From contig JAOSKE010000003.1 in assembly GCA_027493775.1 (NCBI GenBank), positions 744,845 to 808,844 of the forward strand: 64,000 nucleotides of DNA, read 5' to 3'. Under the pieces are notes generated by a model. It was not told the origin of the DNA and searched no databases. It was given only the letters and a program-made list of their open reading frames with translations. The position numbers and the translations under genes are program-made. How positions within the stretch are numbered: the stretch's first letter is position 1; each line of letters starts with the position of its first letter. Shown here in pieces: positions 43,589-52,569 of this stretch. This DNA comes from Kiritimatiellia bacterium (GTDB taxonomy: Bacteria > Verrucomicrobiota > Kiritimatiellia > CAIVKH01).

Positions 43589-44533
43589 CTAAATGACCGA
43601 TACTCCTTCGTGTACGAGCAATTCACGAAGCCCGGCCTTCAGATCGTGCGCAGCGCGATAGCCCATTCTTTCCTCAATCGCCGCAATGGATGCCGCAGAA
43701 TCGCGGATGTCACCCGACCGCACGGGGGCGAATGTGGGCTCCATATTCTGTCCCGTCAGCTCGGACAATACGCGAAGCAGATCCAACAGCGATGCCGTGC
43801 GACCGGACGCGACATTGAATACGGAACCGTCCCCCACCCCCGGCGTCTTCATCGCTTTGAGGTTCGCCTGCACAATGTCGCGAACAAACACGAAATCGCG
43901 CGTCTGTTGTCCATCGCCGAACACCGTCGGCGTACTTTTCTCCCGCGCACACTGCACAAACTTCGATACGACGCCGGAATAAGGCGAGCGTGGGTCCTGG
44001 CGCGGACCATAGACGTTAAAATAACGCAGCGCGACGGTTTCCAAACCGTATAGATTGTAAAAAATGCGCAGATAATGCTCACCCGAGAGCTTGGCCACAC
44101 CGTACGGCGATTCTGGCTGCGGCCGCATTTCCTCGCGCTTTGGCAACGTCGGATCATTGCCATAGATCGCGGCGGTACTGGCAAAAACCAAGCGGCGCAC
44201 CTTGTGATCGCGCGCAGCAATAAGCACGTTGAGTGTGCCCGTGGAATTGATGTCGTGGTTGTCGCGCGGTCGTTCGACGGAATCGAAAACAGAGACCAGC
44301 GCCGCCTCGTGAAACACGACACTTACGTCCTGCATCGCGGCGACAACAGTCGTTGTGTCACGCACGTCGCCCTCGATGATTTCCACCTCGCCTTTTACAG
44401 CATCGAGATTCTTGCGGTGTCCGCTCGATAGGTTATCCAGTACGCGCACACGATGCCCTTCGCTGACCAGCGCCTCGACAATATGTGACCCGATAAAACC
44501 GCATCCCCCCGTAACCAAAACGTGTTCGCTCAT
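43589..44533 (-). CDS. NAD-dependent nucleotide-sugar epimerase (UDP-glucose 4-epimerase type)
   Basis: The Rossmann start VLVTGGCGFIGSHIVEAL holds the GxxGxxG motif (residues 9-15), followed by VFASTAAIYG and the catalytic YGVAK (Tyr and Lys). The C-terminus has PTVFGDGQQTRDFVFVRDI, the usual substrate-binding block. It interconverts UDP-hexoses or UDP-N-acetylhexosamines (WbpP/GalE group), feeding polysaccharide synthesis. I chose the start at 44533 because an AAAGG site lies 6 bp before it; the frame opens at 44572. It is divergent from the ROK-like kinase gene. Confidence 0.88.
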   Translation of the reverse strand: MSEHVLVTGGCGFIGSHIVEALVSEGHRVRVLDNLSSGHRKNLDAVKGEVEIIEGDVRDTTTVVAAMQDVSVVFHEAALVSVFDSVERPRDNHDINSTGTLNVLIAARDHKVRRLVFASTAAIYGNDPTLPKREEMRPQPESPYGVAKLSGEHYLRIFYNLYGLETVALRYFNVYGPRQDPRSPYSGVVSKFVQCAREKSTPTVFGDGQQTRDFVFVRDIVQANLKAMKTPGVGDGSVFNVASGRTASLLDLLRVLSELTGQNMEPTFAPVRSGDIRDSAASIAAIEERMGYRAAHDLKAGLRELLVHEGVSVI

Positions 44534-44579
44534 CTTCATCCTTTCGTCGTTCGCGATACATCCTCGAAACATCTAATTT

Positions 44580-44607
44580 ATTTGCTATATCAAATTTACT
44601 TGTCAAG
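44580..44607. promoter_or_regulatory. Candidate promoter and ROK-type operator in the divergent gap
   Basis: ATTTG-CTATAT-CAAAT (44580-44595) is an inverted repeat within a longer imperfect dyad (TTTATTTG ... CAAATTTA). On the minus strand TTGACA (44607-44602) lies 17 bp from an AT-rich -10 (AAATAA), so the dyad sits between the promoter elements. NagC/Mlc sites have AT-rich arms of this kind, and a ROK regulator is encoded 1.1 kb away. Assignment to that regulator is inference. Confidence 0.5.
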
Positions 44608-44634
44608 GACGGAAGTGTTGGGCAAGGTTAGAGC

Positions 44635-46050
44635 ATGAATACGACAACTTCCAGCAGTTCGGACGGAGCGCACGGCATCGAAAAAAGCCCTGCGCTGGAC
44701 CCCAAGTTCCTACCGCTCGGGCGTTTTTTCATGGATTACGAGCGGCGATGCAGCCAGTCGCCCGACGCGCAACCCATCGAAATTGCGCTGGAGGGGACGC
44801 CCGGCGTCTTCTCGCGTTGGCGCGGAATGTTGGCGACCGGAAACAATCCGGATGCAGAAGCGCTCGCTTATCTGCAACATGCAGTAAAATTTTTACTCTG
44901 GGCCCGCGGCGGTGCGACGCTGTACTTGACTGCTCCTGTATATGCGCAACGCCACGTCGCGGCTCTTTTTCATGAAGGCGGCGCACTGGCCTTCGACGCC
45001 GGACTGATGAGCCGCGCATTCGAGCGTCCATTCAAACTGCACATTTGCGCCGCCAATGAACTCCCGGACGAAACAGATCGAGGCGAAAAGCTCGGTGGGC
45101 ATCTCGATGGCTGCCGACTGGGCTTCGACTTGGGCGCAAGTGACTACAAAATTGCGGCGGTGCGCGATGGCGAAGCCGTATTTAGCGCTGAGTTTCCATG
45201 GAATCCAGTCGTCGAAAAAGACCCGGCCTATCACTACCGACGCATTCAAGAAGGGCTGCGGCAGGCGGCGTCCCATCTGCCCCGCGTGGATGCGATCGGG
45301 GGAAGCTCGGCGGGCATCATCGTGGACAACAAAATTATGGTCGCCTCGCTTTTTCGCGCAGTGCCGCCGGACGTTTTTGAGCAGCGTGTGAAGCCGCTCT
45401 TCCTGCGTTTGCAGAAGGAATGGAATGTGCCGCTCGCAGTTGCGAACGACGGCGATGTCACTGCACTGGCCGGGGCGATGTCGCTGAAGCGAAATGGGAT
45501 ACTCGGTATCGCCATGGGATCAAGTGAAGCAGTCGGCTACCTCGACCCGCGCGGGCGCATTTTGGGTTGGCTCAACGAGCTGGCCTTTGCGCCGGTGGAT
45601 GCGCGACCGGATGCGCCGGTGGATGAGTGGTCGCGCGCACCGGGCGTCGGCGCACAGTATTTTTCGCAACAAGCGGTGAGTCGTCTGCTCAATTCGACCG
45701 ACATCGAAATTCCGCGTGGAATGCCACTGCCGGAACGCTTGCTCAAGGCGCAGAAATTGGCGACGGATGGCGACAAGCGCGCCGAGCGAATTTTTGAAAC
45801 CATCGGCGCCTATCTCGGCCACACCCTCCCCCTCTATCGCCACTTCTACGATTTCGGCGATGTGCTCGCGCTCGGTCGCGTCACGTCGGGGCACGGCGGT
45901 GAAATACTAATCGCAACGGCGCATATCGTGTTGCAAGAGCTGTACGGTGAATCGGGCGCACCGTTTCAACTGATTGTGCCGGATGAACGCTCGCGCCGCG
46001 TCGGACAAGCCGTCGCCGCTGCCAGTCTCCCGCCACTGTCTGTTACTTAA
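44635..46050 (+). CDS. ROK-like sugar kinase-fold protein, 471 aa
   Basis: The ASKHA nucleotide-binding fold is visible: LGFDLGASDYKIAAV (phosphate-1), IGGSSAGIIVDNKIM and AVANDGDVTALAG (ROK-type ligand-binding Asn-Asp), then ILGIAMGSSEAVGYLD (phosphate-2). The N-terminal 150 residues are an extra helical region not usual for ROK kinases. It probably phosphorylates a hexosamine or hexose, or senses one. It leads the divergent operon with PIG-L and NagB genes, so an amino sugar is likely. Confidence 0.65.
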   Translation: MNTTTSSSSDGAHGIEKSPALDPKFLPLGRFFMDYERRCSQSPDAQPIEIALEGTPGVFSRWRGMLATGNNPDAEALAYLQHAVKFLLWARGGATLYLTAPVYAQRHVAALFHEGGALAFDAGLMSRAFERPFKLHICAANELPDETDRGEKLGGHLDGCRLGFDLGASDYKIAAVRDGEAVFSAEFPWNPVVEKDPAYHYRRIQEGLRQAASHLPRVDAIGGSSAGIIVDNKIMVASLFRAVPPDVFEQRVKPLFLRLQKEWNVPLAVANDGDVTALAGAMSLKRNGILGIAMGSSEAVGYLDPRGRILGWLNELAFAPVDARPDAPVDEWSRAPGVGAQYFSQQAVSRLLNSTDIEIPRGMPLPERLLKAQKLATDGDKRAERIFETIGAYLGHTLPLYRHFYDFGDVLALGRVTSGHGGEILIATAHIVLQELYGESGAPFQLIVPDERSRRVGQAVAAASLPPLSVT

Positions 46051-46062
46051 AGGAAAGAACCC

Positions 46063-46917
46063 ATGAAGTTTTCAAAGCCACAAGCCACGGTCTTCGTCCC
46101 CGATTCACTCGCACCTGAACAGGCTGCGGCGCGAGTCACGCATCTCGGCATCGGGGCACATCAGGACGACCTCGAAATCATGGCGATGCACGGCATCCGC
46201 GAGTGCTATGGTCGCAAAGACCTCTGGTTCGGAGGCGTCACCTGCACCGACGGCGCGGGGAGTGCGCGGGTCGGGGCCTATGCTTCGTATAGCGATGAGG
46301 AGATGAAACAAGTTCGTCACCGGGAGCAGGACAAGGCCGCGATGGTCGGGGGCTATGGTTTGATGGTTCAACTGGAACATCCGAGCAGCGCTGTAAAATC
46401 ACCATCGGAGCGCGCCACAGTGACCGGCGATCTCGTGGAGCTGTTCAAACATGCGCGACCGCAGGTGGTCTATACGCACAACCCGGCAGACAAACACGAC
46501 ACGCATATCGGCGTCCTCCTCGCCGTCCTCGATAGTCTGCGCGGATTGCCGCCGGAGCACCGTCCAAAAAAACTGTTCGGCTGTGAAGTCTGGCGCGGGC
46601 TGGACTGGATGCTGGATACAGACAAGGTCACGCTCGATGTCGGCGGGTGGGATCATATGTTCCACACCCTCGTCGGCTTGTTCGACTCACAAATCGCAGG
46701 CGGCAAACGCTACGACCTCGCCACATTGGGCCGTGCACGGGCCAACGCGACATATTTTCAGTCGCACCGCGTGGACACCTCCGACCTGCTCTGGTTTGCG
46801 ATGGATTTATCTCCCCTGCTTCGTGACGAGCGTCTCGACTTGATTGAATTCGTGGATCAGTATTTAACGCGATTCACGAATGACGTGAAGACGCGTCTCA
46901 AGCAACGAATGGGCTAA
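46063..46917 (+). CDS. PIG-L/LmbE-family deacetylase
   Basis: The family motif AHQDDLE (residues 32-38, metal-binding His and catalytic Asp) and the later HNPADKHDTHIG (metal-binding His) are clear. These zinc enzymes remove acetyl groups from N-acetylglucosamine derivatives. Its place directly before NagB suggests a route from acetylated amino sugar to glucosamine phosphate, analogous to NagA. Length 284 is normal. A GGAAAG site precedes the ATG. Confidence 0.85.
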   Translation: MKFSKPQATVFVPDSLAPEQAAARVTHLGIGAHQDDLEIMAMHGIRECYGRKDLWFGGVTCTDGAGSARVGAYASYSDEEMKQVRHREQDKAAMVGGYGLMVQLEHPSSAVKSPSERATVTGDLVELFKHARPQVVYTHNPADKHDTHIGVLLAVLDSLRGLPPEHRPKKLFGCEVWRGLDWMLDTDKVTLDVGGWDHMFHTLVGLFDSQIAGGKRYDLATLGRARANATYFQSHRVDTSDLLWFAMDLSPLLRDERLDLIEFVDQYLTRFTNDVKTRLKQRMG

Positions 46918-46921
46918 GCAT

Positions 46922-47704
46922 ATGGAAGTCATCATCCTCCCGGATGCAGCCGCCGTCGGCCTAGCTGCTGCAAAGGTTATTGCAAAACAGTTGCGGAACA
47001 ATCCCCGCAGCGTCCTCGGCCTCGCCACCGGCTCATCACCGATTCCGCTCTATGCAGAACTAGTGCGAATGCACCGCGAAGAGGGCTTGGACTTCAGCAA
47101 GGCGACCTCCTTCAACCTCGATGAGTATGTCGGACTCGCGCCCGACCATCCCCAGTCGTACCGTCACTTCATGCAGGTCAACCTCTTCGACCACGTGAAC
47201 ATCCCACCCGCGCACACGCACGTTCCGGATGGAATGGCCGAGGACATTCCCGCTGCCTGTGCCGCGTATGAAAAGGGGATCGCAAAGGCGGGCGGAATAG
47301 ACGTACAGGTGTTGGGCATCGGCGCGAATGGGCACATCGGCTTCAATGAACCGAGTTCGTCCCTGCGTTCGCGTACGCGATTCAAAACACTCACTGAAAA
47401 AACCTGCCGGGACAACGCGCGCTTCTTCGACTCCGTGAACGAAGTCCCGCGCTACTGTGTCACAATGGGCATCGGCACCATCCTCGAAAGTCGGCAATGC
47501 CTGATGATTGCAACCGGCGGCAACAAGGCCGACGCCGTCGCAGCGATGGTTGAAGGCCCGCTCTCTGCAATGTGTCCCGCATCGGCATTGCAGTTGCACA
47601 CCGCAGCAAAAGTTTTCGTGGATGAAGCGGCGGCGGCAAAGCTGACTTACACCTCGTACTACCGCTGGGTTCACAACAGCCGACCCGATTGGCAACGAGA
47701 CTAG
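46922..47704 (+). CDS. nagB: Glucosamine-6-phosphate deaminase
   Basis: NagB converts glucosamine-6-phosphate to fructose-6-phosphate and ammonia. Diagnostic blocks are GLATGSSPIPLY, FNLDEYVGL (catalytic Asp), LGIGANGHIGFNEP (catalytic His and Glu) and VTMGIGTIL. At 260 residues it is the typical length without an allosteric C-terminal extension. It lies 4 bp after the PIG-L gene, likely one operon, probably controlled by the ROK regulator upstream. Confidence 0.92.
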   Translation: MEVIILPDAAAVGLAAAKVIAKQLRNNPRSVLGLATGSSPIPLYAELVRMHREEGLDFSKATSFNLDEYVGLAPDHPQSYRHFMQVNLFDHVNIPPAHTHVPDGMAEDIPAACAAYEKGIAKAGGIDVQVLGIGANGHIGFNEPSSSLRSRTRFKTLTEKTCRDNARFFDSVNEVPRYCVTMGIGTILESRQCLMIATGGNKADAVAAMVEGPLSAMCPASALQLHTAAKVFVDEAAAAKLTYTSYYRWVHNSRPDWQRD

Positions 47705-47760
47705 CCCCCGGCCCGCTTTGCGCGATTGGTCGCGATGCGTTAAGCTCCATACGAAACGCA

Positions 47761-47979
47761 ATGACGACAAAACTCCGCAAAGTTGAAGGCACGGGGCCAG
47801 TGCCACCAGACAAGCAGATCATCTGGCTCTCCTGTTGCGAACAGTGCCTCTTCTGGGAGCGCACAAGTTATCTGGTCACCGGAAACTGCCGCCGGTACCC
47901 TTACCCCAAAATGTACGCGTGGCAACAGTGCGAACACTGGGTCAACAAAAACGGGCATAAGAGTTTTTTTGAGCGGTAA
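47761..47979 (+). CDS. Small cysteine-rich protein, 72 aa
   Basis: Cysteines at 25, 26, 29, 43 and 57 give CCxxC then two single Cys spaced by 13 residues each (GNCRRYPYP, QQCEHW). Four of them could bind zinc or an iron-sulfur cluster. Many aromatic residues surround them. The start at 47761 gives MTTKLRKVEG. It directly precedes an aldo/keto reductase gene (5 bp), so an accessory redox role is possible. No family name is recognised. Confidence 0.6.
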   Translation: MTTKLRKVEGTGPVPPDKQIIWLSCCEQCLFWERTSYLVTGNCRRYPYPKMYAWQQCEHWVNKNGHKSFFER

Positions 47980-47983
47980 AGCA

Positions 47984-48871
47984 ATGAGTATGACGTTGAG
48001 AAATTTTGGGAACACGGGACTGCGCGTTTCCGCACTCGGCTTCGGCGGTTCGCATATCGGTGGCGACGACATCACGAACAGCGATGCCGCGAACATTTTG
48101 CACAGCGCAATTGACCTCGGCATCAACCTAATTGATACCGCGCGGTCCTACGACTTGAGCGAGGAGCGAATCGGGCTCGCCCTCGGCGCACGTCGAAAAG
48201 AGATCATTCTTTCCACAAAAATAGGATACGGCATCGCTGGCTTCACAGATTGGACGGCGGAGATTATTTCCGCAGGGATCACGGAGGCGTTGCGCCTGCT
48301 CCGCACGGACTACCTCGATATCGTCCATCTCCACTCCTGCCCGCTCCACACGTTGAAAAACAGCGGCGTCGCGGAAGAATTACAGCGCGAGGTGCAGTCG
48401 GGTCGAATTCGCATCGCTGCGTATGCAGGCGACAACGAAGAAGTGGAGTGGGCAGCGGCATCCGGACTCTTCGGCAGCGTCCAATGCTCCATCAACATCT
48501 GCGACCAGCGCCCCATTTCACACACATTGCCGACGGCAATGGAAAAACAACTCGGCGTCATCGCAAAGCGTCCGCTGGGAAATGCGCCGTGGAATCGTGC
48601 CGCCAAACCAAAAGGCGGAACAACGCTCCAAAACTGGGAACGATTTCACGAAATGGGGATGCACGATTGGGGCCTGGATTGGGCCGATGTCGCGCTCCGC
48701 TTCACCGCCTTCACCCCCGGCGTCCACTCCTGTATCGTCGGAACCCGCAACCGCGACCACCTCAAGGCCAATGCAGAGGCCGTCCAGCGCGGGCCACTGG
48801 ATGCGGAACTCGTCGCGCGCATTCGTGACACATTCCAAACGCACGGGACAGACTGGAAGAGCGGAATTTGA
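47984..48871 (+). CDS. Aldo/keto reductase
   Basis: The protein starts MSMTLRNFGNTGLRVSALGFGG and contains the catalytic tetrad: Asp51 in NLIDTARSYD, Tyr56, Lys79 in STKIG, and His in IVHLHSC near 119. NADPH-binding IAKRPLGN and IVGTRNRDHL are at the end. It belongs to the group of short bacterial AKR (about 295 aa). Substrate unknown; the sugar genes nearby suggest a sugar or polyol. The frame is intact. Confidence 0.85.
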   Translation: MSMTLRNFGNTGLRVSALGFGGSHIGGDDITNSDAANILHSAIDLGINLIDTARSYDLSEERIGLALGARRKEIILSTKIGYGIAGFTDWTAEIISAGITEALRLLRTDYLDIVHLHSCPLHTLKNSGVAEELQREVQSGRIRIAAYAGDNEEVEWAAASGLFGSVQCSINICDQRPISHTLPTAMEKQLGVIAKRPLGNAPWNRAAKPKGGTTLQNWERFHEMGMHDWGLDWADVALRFTAFTPGVHSCIVGTRNRDHLKANAEAVQRGPLDAELVARIRDTFQTHGTDWKSGI

Positions 48872-48929
48872 TTTCTTCTTTGCTCGTACGCGGGTTAGAC
48901 TCACTTTAACGATTAACCAAGGAGTTTTG

Positions 48930-50076
48930 GTGCGCGTTTGTTTGGACATCCAATCTGCGATAGGCGCGCGCGCTGGCGTGGGTCGCTACACGAAGTTGCT
49001 CGCAGAACACCTCGCCCCGCTTCGTGGCGCAAATAATTTTTCCCTCTTTCATTTCGATTTTCACCAGCGCGGCCACTCGCTCACTACCGGCGATACGCCG
49101 GTTCGCTCCTGCCGCTGGATGCCTGGTCGCTTTGCACAAAAGGCGTGGAAAACCATCGGCTGGCCGCCCTACGATTGGTTTTCCGGAAGCGCGGACGTAT
49201 TTCACTTTCCCAATTTTATCCGCCCACCGCTCAAGCACGGCGCATCCGTGGTCACCATTCACGACCTCGCGTTTCTGCGGTTTCCCGAAACGATCGAAGA
49301 AAAAAATCTCGCGTATCTGAAGGGTCAAATCGAACAGACCGTACGCAACTCCACCGCGATCATCACCGTCTCCGAATTCACCGCGCGTGAGGCGCGTGAG
49401 CTGCTCAACGTTCCCGAATCAAAGCTCCACCCGATTCATTCGGGATTGGACCCCGCTCTTGCAGCGCCCCACCCCGGATGCAACCAAGGCGCTGCGAAAA
49501 CGTCTCAAGCTCGAACGCCCCTACCTGCTCTCCGTCGGCACGCTGGAGCCGCGAAAGAACTATCCGTTTCTAATTGAGGTTTTTGACCGTCTCGAAAAAT
49601 TTGATGGCGACCTAGTCATCGCCGGTCGGCGCGGATGGAAGTTTGAACCCATCTACGAACGCATCGCGCACTCTCCGCGCTGCGACCGCATCCGTGTCAT
49701 TGAGGATTTGGGAGAAGGCGATCTGCCCGCGCTTTACGGCGGGGCAGAATTATTTCTGCTTCCTTCACTCTACGAAGGGTTTGGTTTCCCGCCCCTCGAG
49801 GCGATGGCCTGCGGCACTCCCGCGCTCGTGACGCCGGGCGGCTCATTGGAGGAAGTGTGCGGAGGGGGCGCGATTGTTTTGCCCGACGGCAACGCGGAGC
49901 GGTGGGCGCAAGAAATCACCGCGCTCCTACAAGCGCCCAGTGCGCGCGATGAGCTGCGTCAGCGCGGTGCCGATTTTGTCACGCGCTATTCTTGGCGCGA
50001 GACGGCGCGAAAAACCTGGGCCGTGTACGAACAGGCCCACGCGATCTATCAGGCGGAGCGCACACCGTCCGCATAA
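48930..50076 (+). CDS. GT4-family glycosyltransferase, frameshifted
   Basis: The GTG start at 48930 has AAGGAG 5 bp upstream. The N-terminal domain (VCLDIQSAIGARAGVGRYTKLLAEHL ... VVTIHDLAFLRFPE) and C-terminal domain (LLSVGTLEPRKN ... LPSLYEGFGFPPLEAMACGTPALV) are those of GT4 enzymes, including the EGFGFPPLE (E-x7-E) donor-binding motif. The frame breaks at C4 (49467-49470); dropping one C gives LAAPTPDATKALRKRL. It probably transfers mannose or a similar sugar during cell-surface glycan assembly. First of three GT4 genes. Confidence 0.85.
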
Positions 50077-50085
50077 ACATGCGCC

Positions 50086-50144
50086 GCGAATTTCCAAGGA
50101 TTGGAAAAGAGGTCGAAAAAGAGTTCCAACCCTTGTAAATTCGC
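50086..50144. repeat. Paired palindrome element between two glycosyltransferase genes
   Basis: TTCCAAGGATTGGAA (50092-50106) and TTCCAACCCTTGTAA (50124-50138) start 32 bp apart. GCGAATTT (50086-50093) and AAATTCGC (50137-50144) bracket the pair as an 8-bp perfect inverted repeat, so the region can fold as one long hairpin. It ends 23 bp before the next GTG start. Confidence 0.75.
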
Positions 50145-50166
50145 ACGCGACCCACAGGATGCACGA

Positions 50167-51301
50167 GTGAACATTTGTATTGATGCCCGTTGGATTTTCC
50201 CAAAGCTGTCCGGAATCGGCCTGTACACGCAGGAGCTGATCCGCGCCCTCGTCCGTGTGGACACCGAGAACAATTACACGCTGCTTTTCAACGATCCCGC
50301 CGTATTGACGCGAACGGAAATGCTGACGGGAGCGGAACGCTCCCCGCGCTTCCGTTCCCGCCTCATCCCGTACGGACTTTTCACACTCCGCAACCAGTTC
50401 GCTCTGCCGCGCTGGCTGAAGCGCGAGGGGTTCGATCTTTATCACTCCACCAATTATATGATGCCGTTGCCGCGCCCCGGCCATGTGCGACGCGTCGTTA
50501 CAATTCACGATCTGATTCCCCTCCTCTTCCCCGACCACGCGCCGCGCTCGAAGAAGACCCGCCTCTTCCCCTTGTACAAAAAAATTAATGCACGAAGTTG
50601 CGGCGCACGCGGATTTGATCATTTCACCGAGCGAGTCCACGCGACGCGACATCATTCGAGAACTGAAAGTCCCCGCCGATCGCGAATCACAAGTCGTGAG
50701 CATTCCCGAAGGCGTCACCTCGGACTATAAGCCGGGACCACGCCCGACTGATCGCGACGCGAAAATCATTCTCTATGTCGGGCGCAGCGACCCGTACAAA
50801 AATTTGCCCCGCCTCGTGGAGGCGCTGGGCGGCGTGCGCGAAGAGGGTATCAACGCTCGCCTTCGCGTCGTTGGCTCGCCCGATCCACGCTATCCCCAGG
50901 CGCCGCGTCGCGCAAGGGAGCTTGGCCTCGAGCCATTCATTGATTGGACGGGCTACGTTTCTTCGGATCAGTTGATCAAAGAATATCAAACCGCCGATGT
51001 TTTTTGTCTCCCCTCGCGTTACGAAGGATTCGGTCTGACGCTCCTCGAGGCGATGGCGTGTGGCACACCCTGCGTATGCAGCAACATCGGATCGCTACCC
51101 GAGGTCGCGGACGATGCCGCACGCAAAGTGGATCCAGCGATTCTTCCCGAATTGGTAAGCGCATTGACCGAGGTGTTGAGTCGGCCCGAAATCGCAGAAG
51201 ACCTCGCGCGACGCGGAGTGGAGCGCGCGGCCCAATTTACATGGGAAAACACCGCGCGCAAAACGATTGAAGCCTATCGCACGCAAGCGCTGGAGGCATA
51301 A
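50167..51301 (+). CDS. GT4-family glycosyltransferase, frameshifted
   Basis: The GTG start gives VNICIDARWIFPKLSGIGLYTQELIRAL, a standard GT4 opening. VVTIHDLIPLLFP, ILYVGRSDPYKNLPRLVEAL and PSRYEGFGLTLLEAMACGTP follow. The frame is lost at A7 (50578-50584); dropping one A gives PLYKKLMHEVAAHADLIISPSE. Repaired length is about 377 residues. A paired palindrome sits in its leader. Linked to the neighbouring glycosyltransferases, so all three likely build one glycan. Confidence 0.85.
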
Positions 51302-51314
51302 TTCGCAAACGAAG

Positions 51315-52433
51315 ATGCTCAAATTTCCTTCAGATTGGTCCTCACTAAACGTCGCGCTGGCACACGACTGGCTCACGGGAATGCGCGGCGGCGAAAAGTG
51401 TCTCGAACTCTTATGCGAAGGCTTCCCAAACGCCTCGCTGCACACCCTGCTACACAACCCGAAGGCCGTTTCGGACACGATTAATAATCGCGTCATTCAC
51501 ACCTCGTTCCTGCAACACATCCCCGGCATCACGCGCCACTATCGCTACTGGCTCCCCACGTTTCCAGTGGCGGTGCGCGGGTTTTCACCGATCGAGGCCG
51601 ACGTGCTGATTAGCACGAGCCACTGCGTCGCGAAAGCCACCCGCGTGAAGCGACCGGGCAAACATCTTTGCTATTGCTTCACCCCGATGCGCTACGCATG
51701 GACCTTCCATGACGAATACTTCGGCGCACGGAGCCTGAAACAAACCCTCGCGAAGCCCATTCTCGCCGCACTGCGCGATTGGGATAAGCGTGTCAGCGAT
51801 CGCGTTGATCGCTTCATAGGAATCAGCCGCCATGTCTGCGACCGGATCAACCGATTTTATGGACGCGACGCAGAGCTGGTGTACCCGCCGGTGGACACCG
51901 AGTTCTACACACCGCCCGAAGGCGAATCCCGTCGCGGCGACTTCGACCTCGTGGTCTCCGCACTCGTCCCCTACAAGCGCGTAGATCTCGCTGTCCGCGC
52001 ATACACCCGTTCGGGACGCGCCCTTAAGATTGTTGGAATCGGAACCGACACTGATGCACTTCGTTCAGTCGCCGGCCCCAACGTTGAGTTCCTCGGGTGG
52101 CGTTCCAACGAAGAGATACGCGATCTCTACCGCCAGTGTCGTCTCCTTGTATTCCCCGGCGAAGAGGATTTCGGCATCGTCCCGCTAGAGGCCCAAGCCT
52201 GCGGCGCCCCCGTCGTCGCCTTTGCCCGCGGCGGCGCACTAGAGACCCTCATCGCCGACGAGACCGCCATCTTCTTTGACGAACAAAGCGAAGACGCCCT
52301 GATCGCCGCAGTCGAAACCTGCGGCACAACGACCTGGAGCACCCAGACCATCCGCCAAAACGCCGAACGCTTCAGCGAGCAAGCCTATCTCGACGGCATC
52401 GCCACCAACATCACGGCCTTGCTCTCTCCATAA
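51315..52433 (+). CDS. GT4-family glycosyltransferase
   Basis: This intact 372-residue enzyme starts MLKFPSDWSSLNVALAHDWLTGMRGGEKCLELL, typical of a GT4 subgroup annotated in O-antigen clusters (the HDWL-x2-MRGGEK start). The C-terminal half has LVVSALVPYKRVDLAVRAY and FPGEEDFGIVPLEAQACGAPVVA (E-x7-E). Start at 51315 chosen over an upstream Met because the family begins here. It is 13 bp past the previous gene. Confidence 0.88.
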   Translation: MLKFPSDWSSLNVALAHDWLTGMRGGEKCLELLCEGFPNASLHTLLHNPKAVSDTINNRVIHTSFLQHIPGITRHYRYWLPTFPVAVRGFSPIEADVLISTSHCVAKATRVKRPGKHLCYCFTPMRYAWTFHDEYFGARSLKQTLAKPILAALRDWDKRVSDRVDRFIGISRHVCDRINRFYGRDAELVYPPVDTEFYTPPEGESRRGDFDLVVSALVPYKRVDLAVRAYTRSGRALKIVGIGTDTDALRSVAGPNVEFLGWRSNEEIRDLYRQCRLLVFPGEEDFGIVPLEAQACGAPVVAFARGGALETLIADETAIFFDEQSEDALIAAVETCGTTTWSTQTIRQNAERFSEQAYLDGIATNITALLSP

Positions 52434-52569
52434 GCGACCAGCCTTGTATCCGCCCTGTTTGAATGAAGGTTGTGATTGATTCCGTAGCCTTGGCGTAGGC
52501 GGACCCTGTCGCGCCGTACGCGCCATCTTACCGATTGAGCAATTTGAGGATTGTTGCTACATTCAAAGA

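Noticed and set aside
48423-48929. N-terminal extension of the first glycosyltransferase back to 48423
   Set aside because: The upstream part is a shifted reading of the aldo/keto reductase; the GTG at 48930 has a good Shine-Dalgarno and the family N-terminus.
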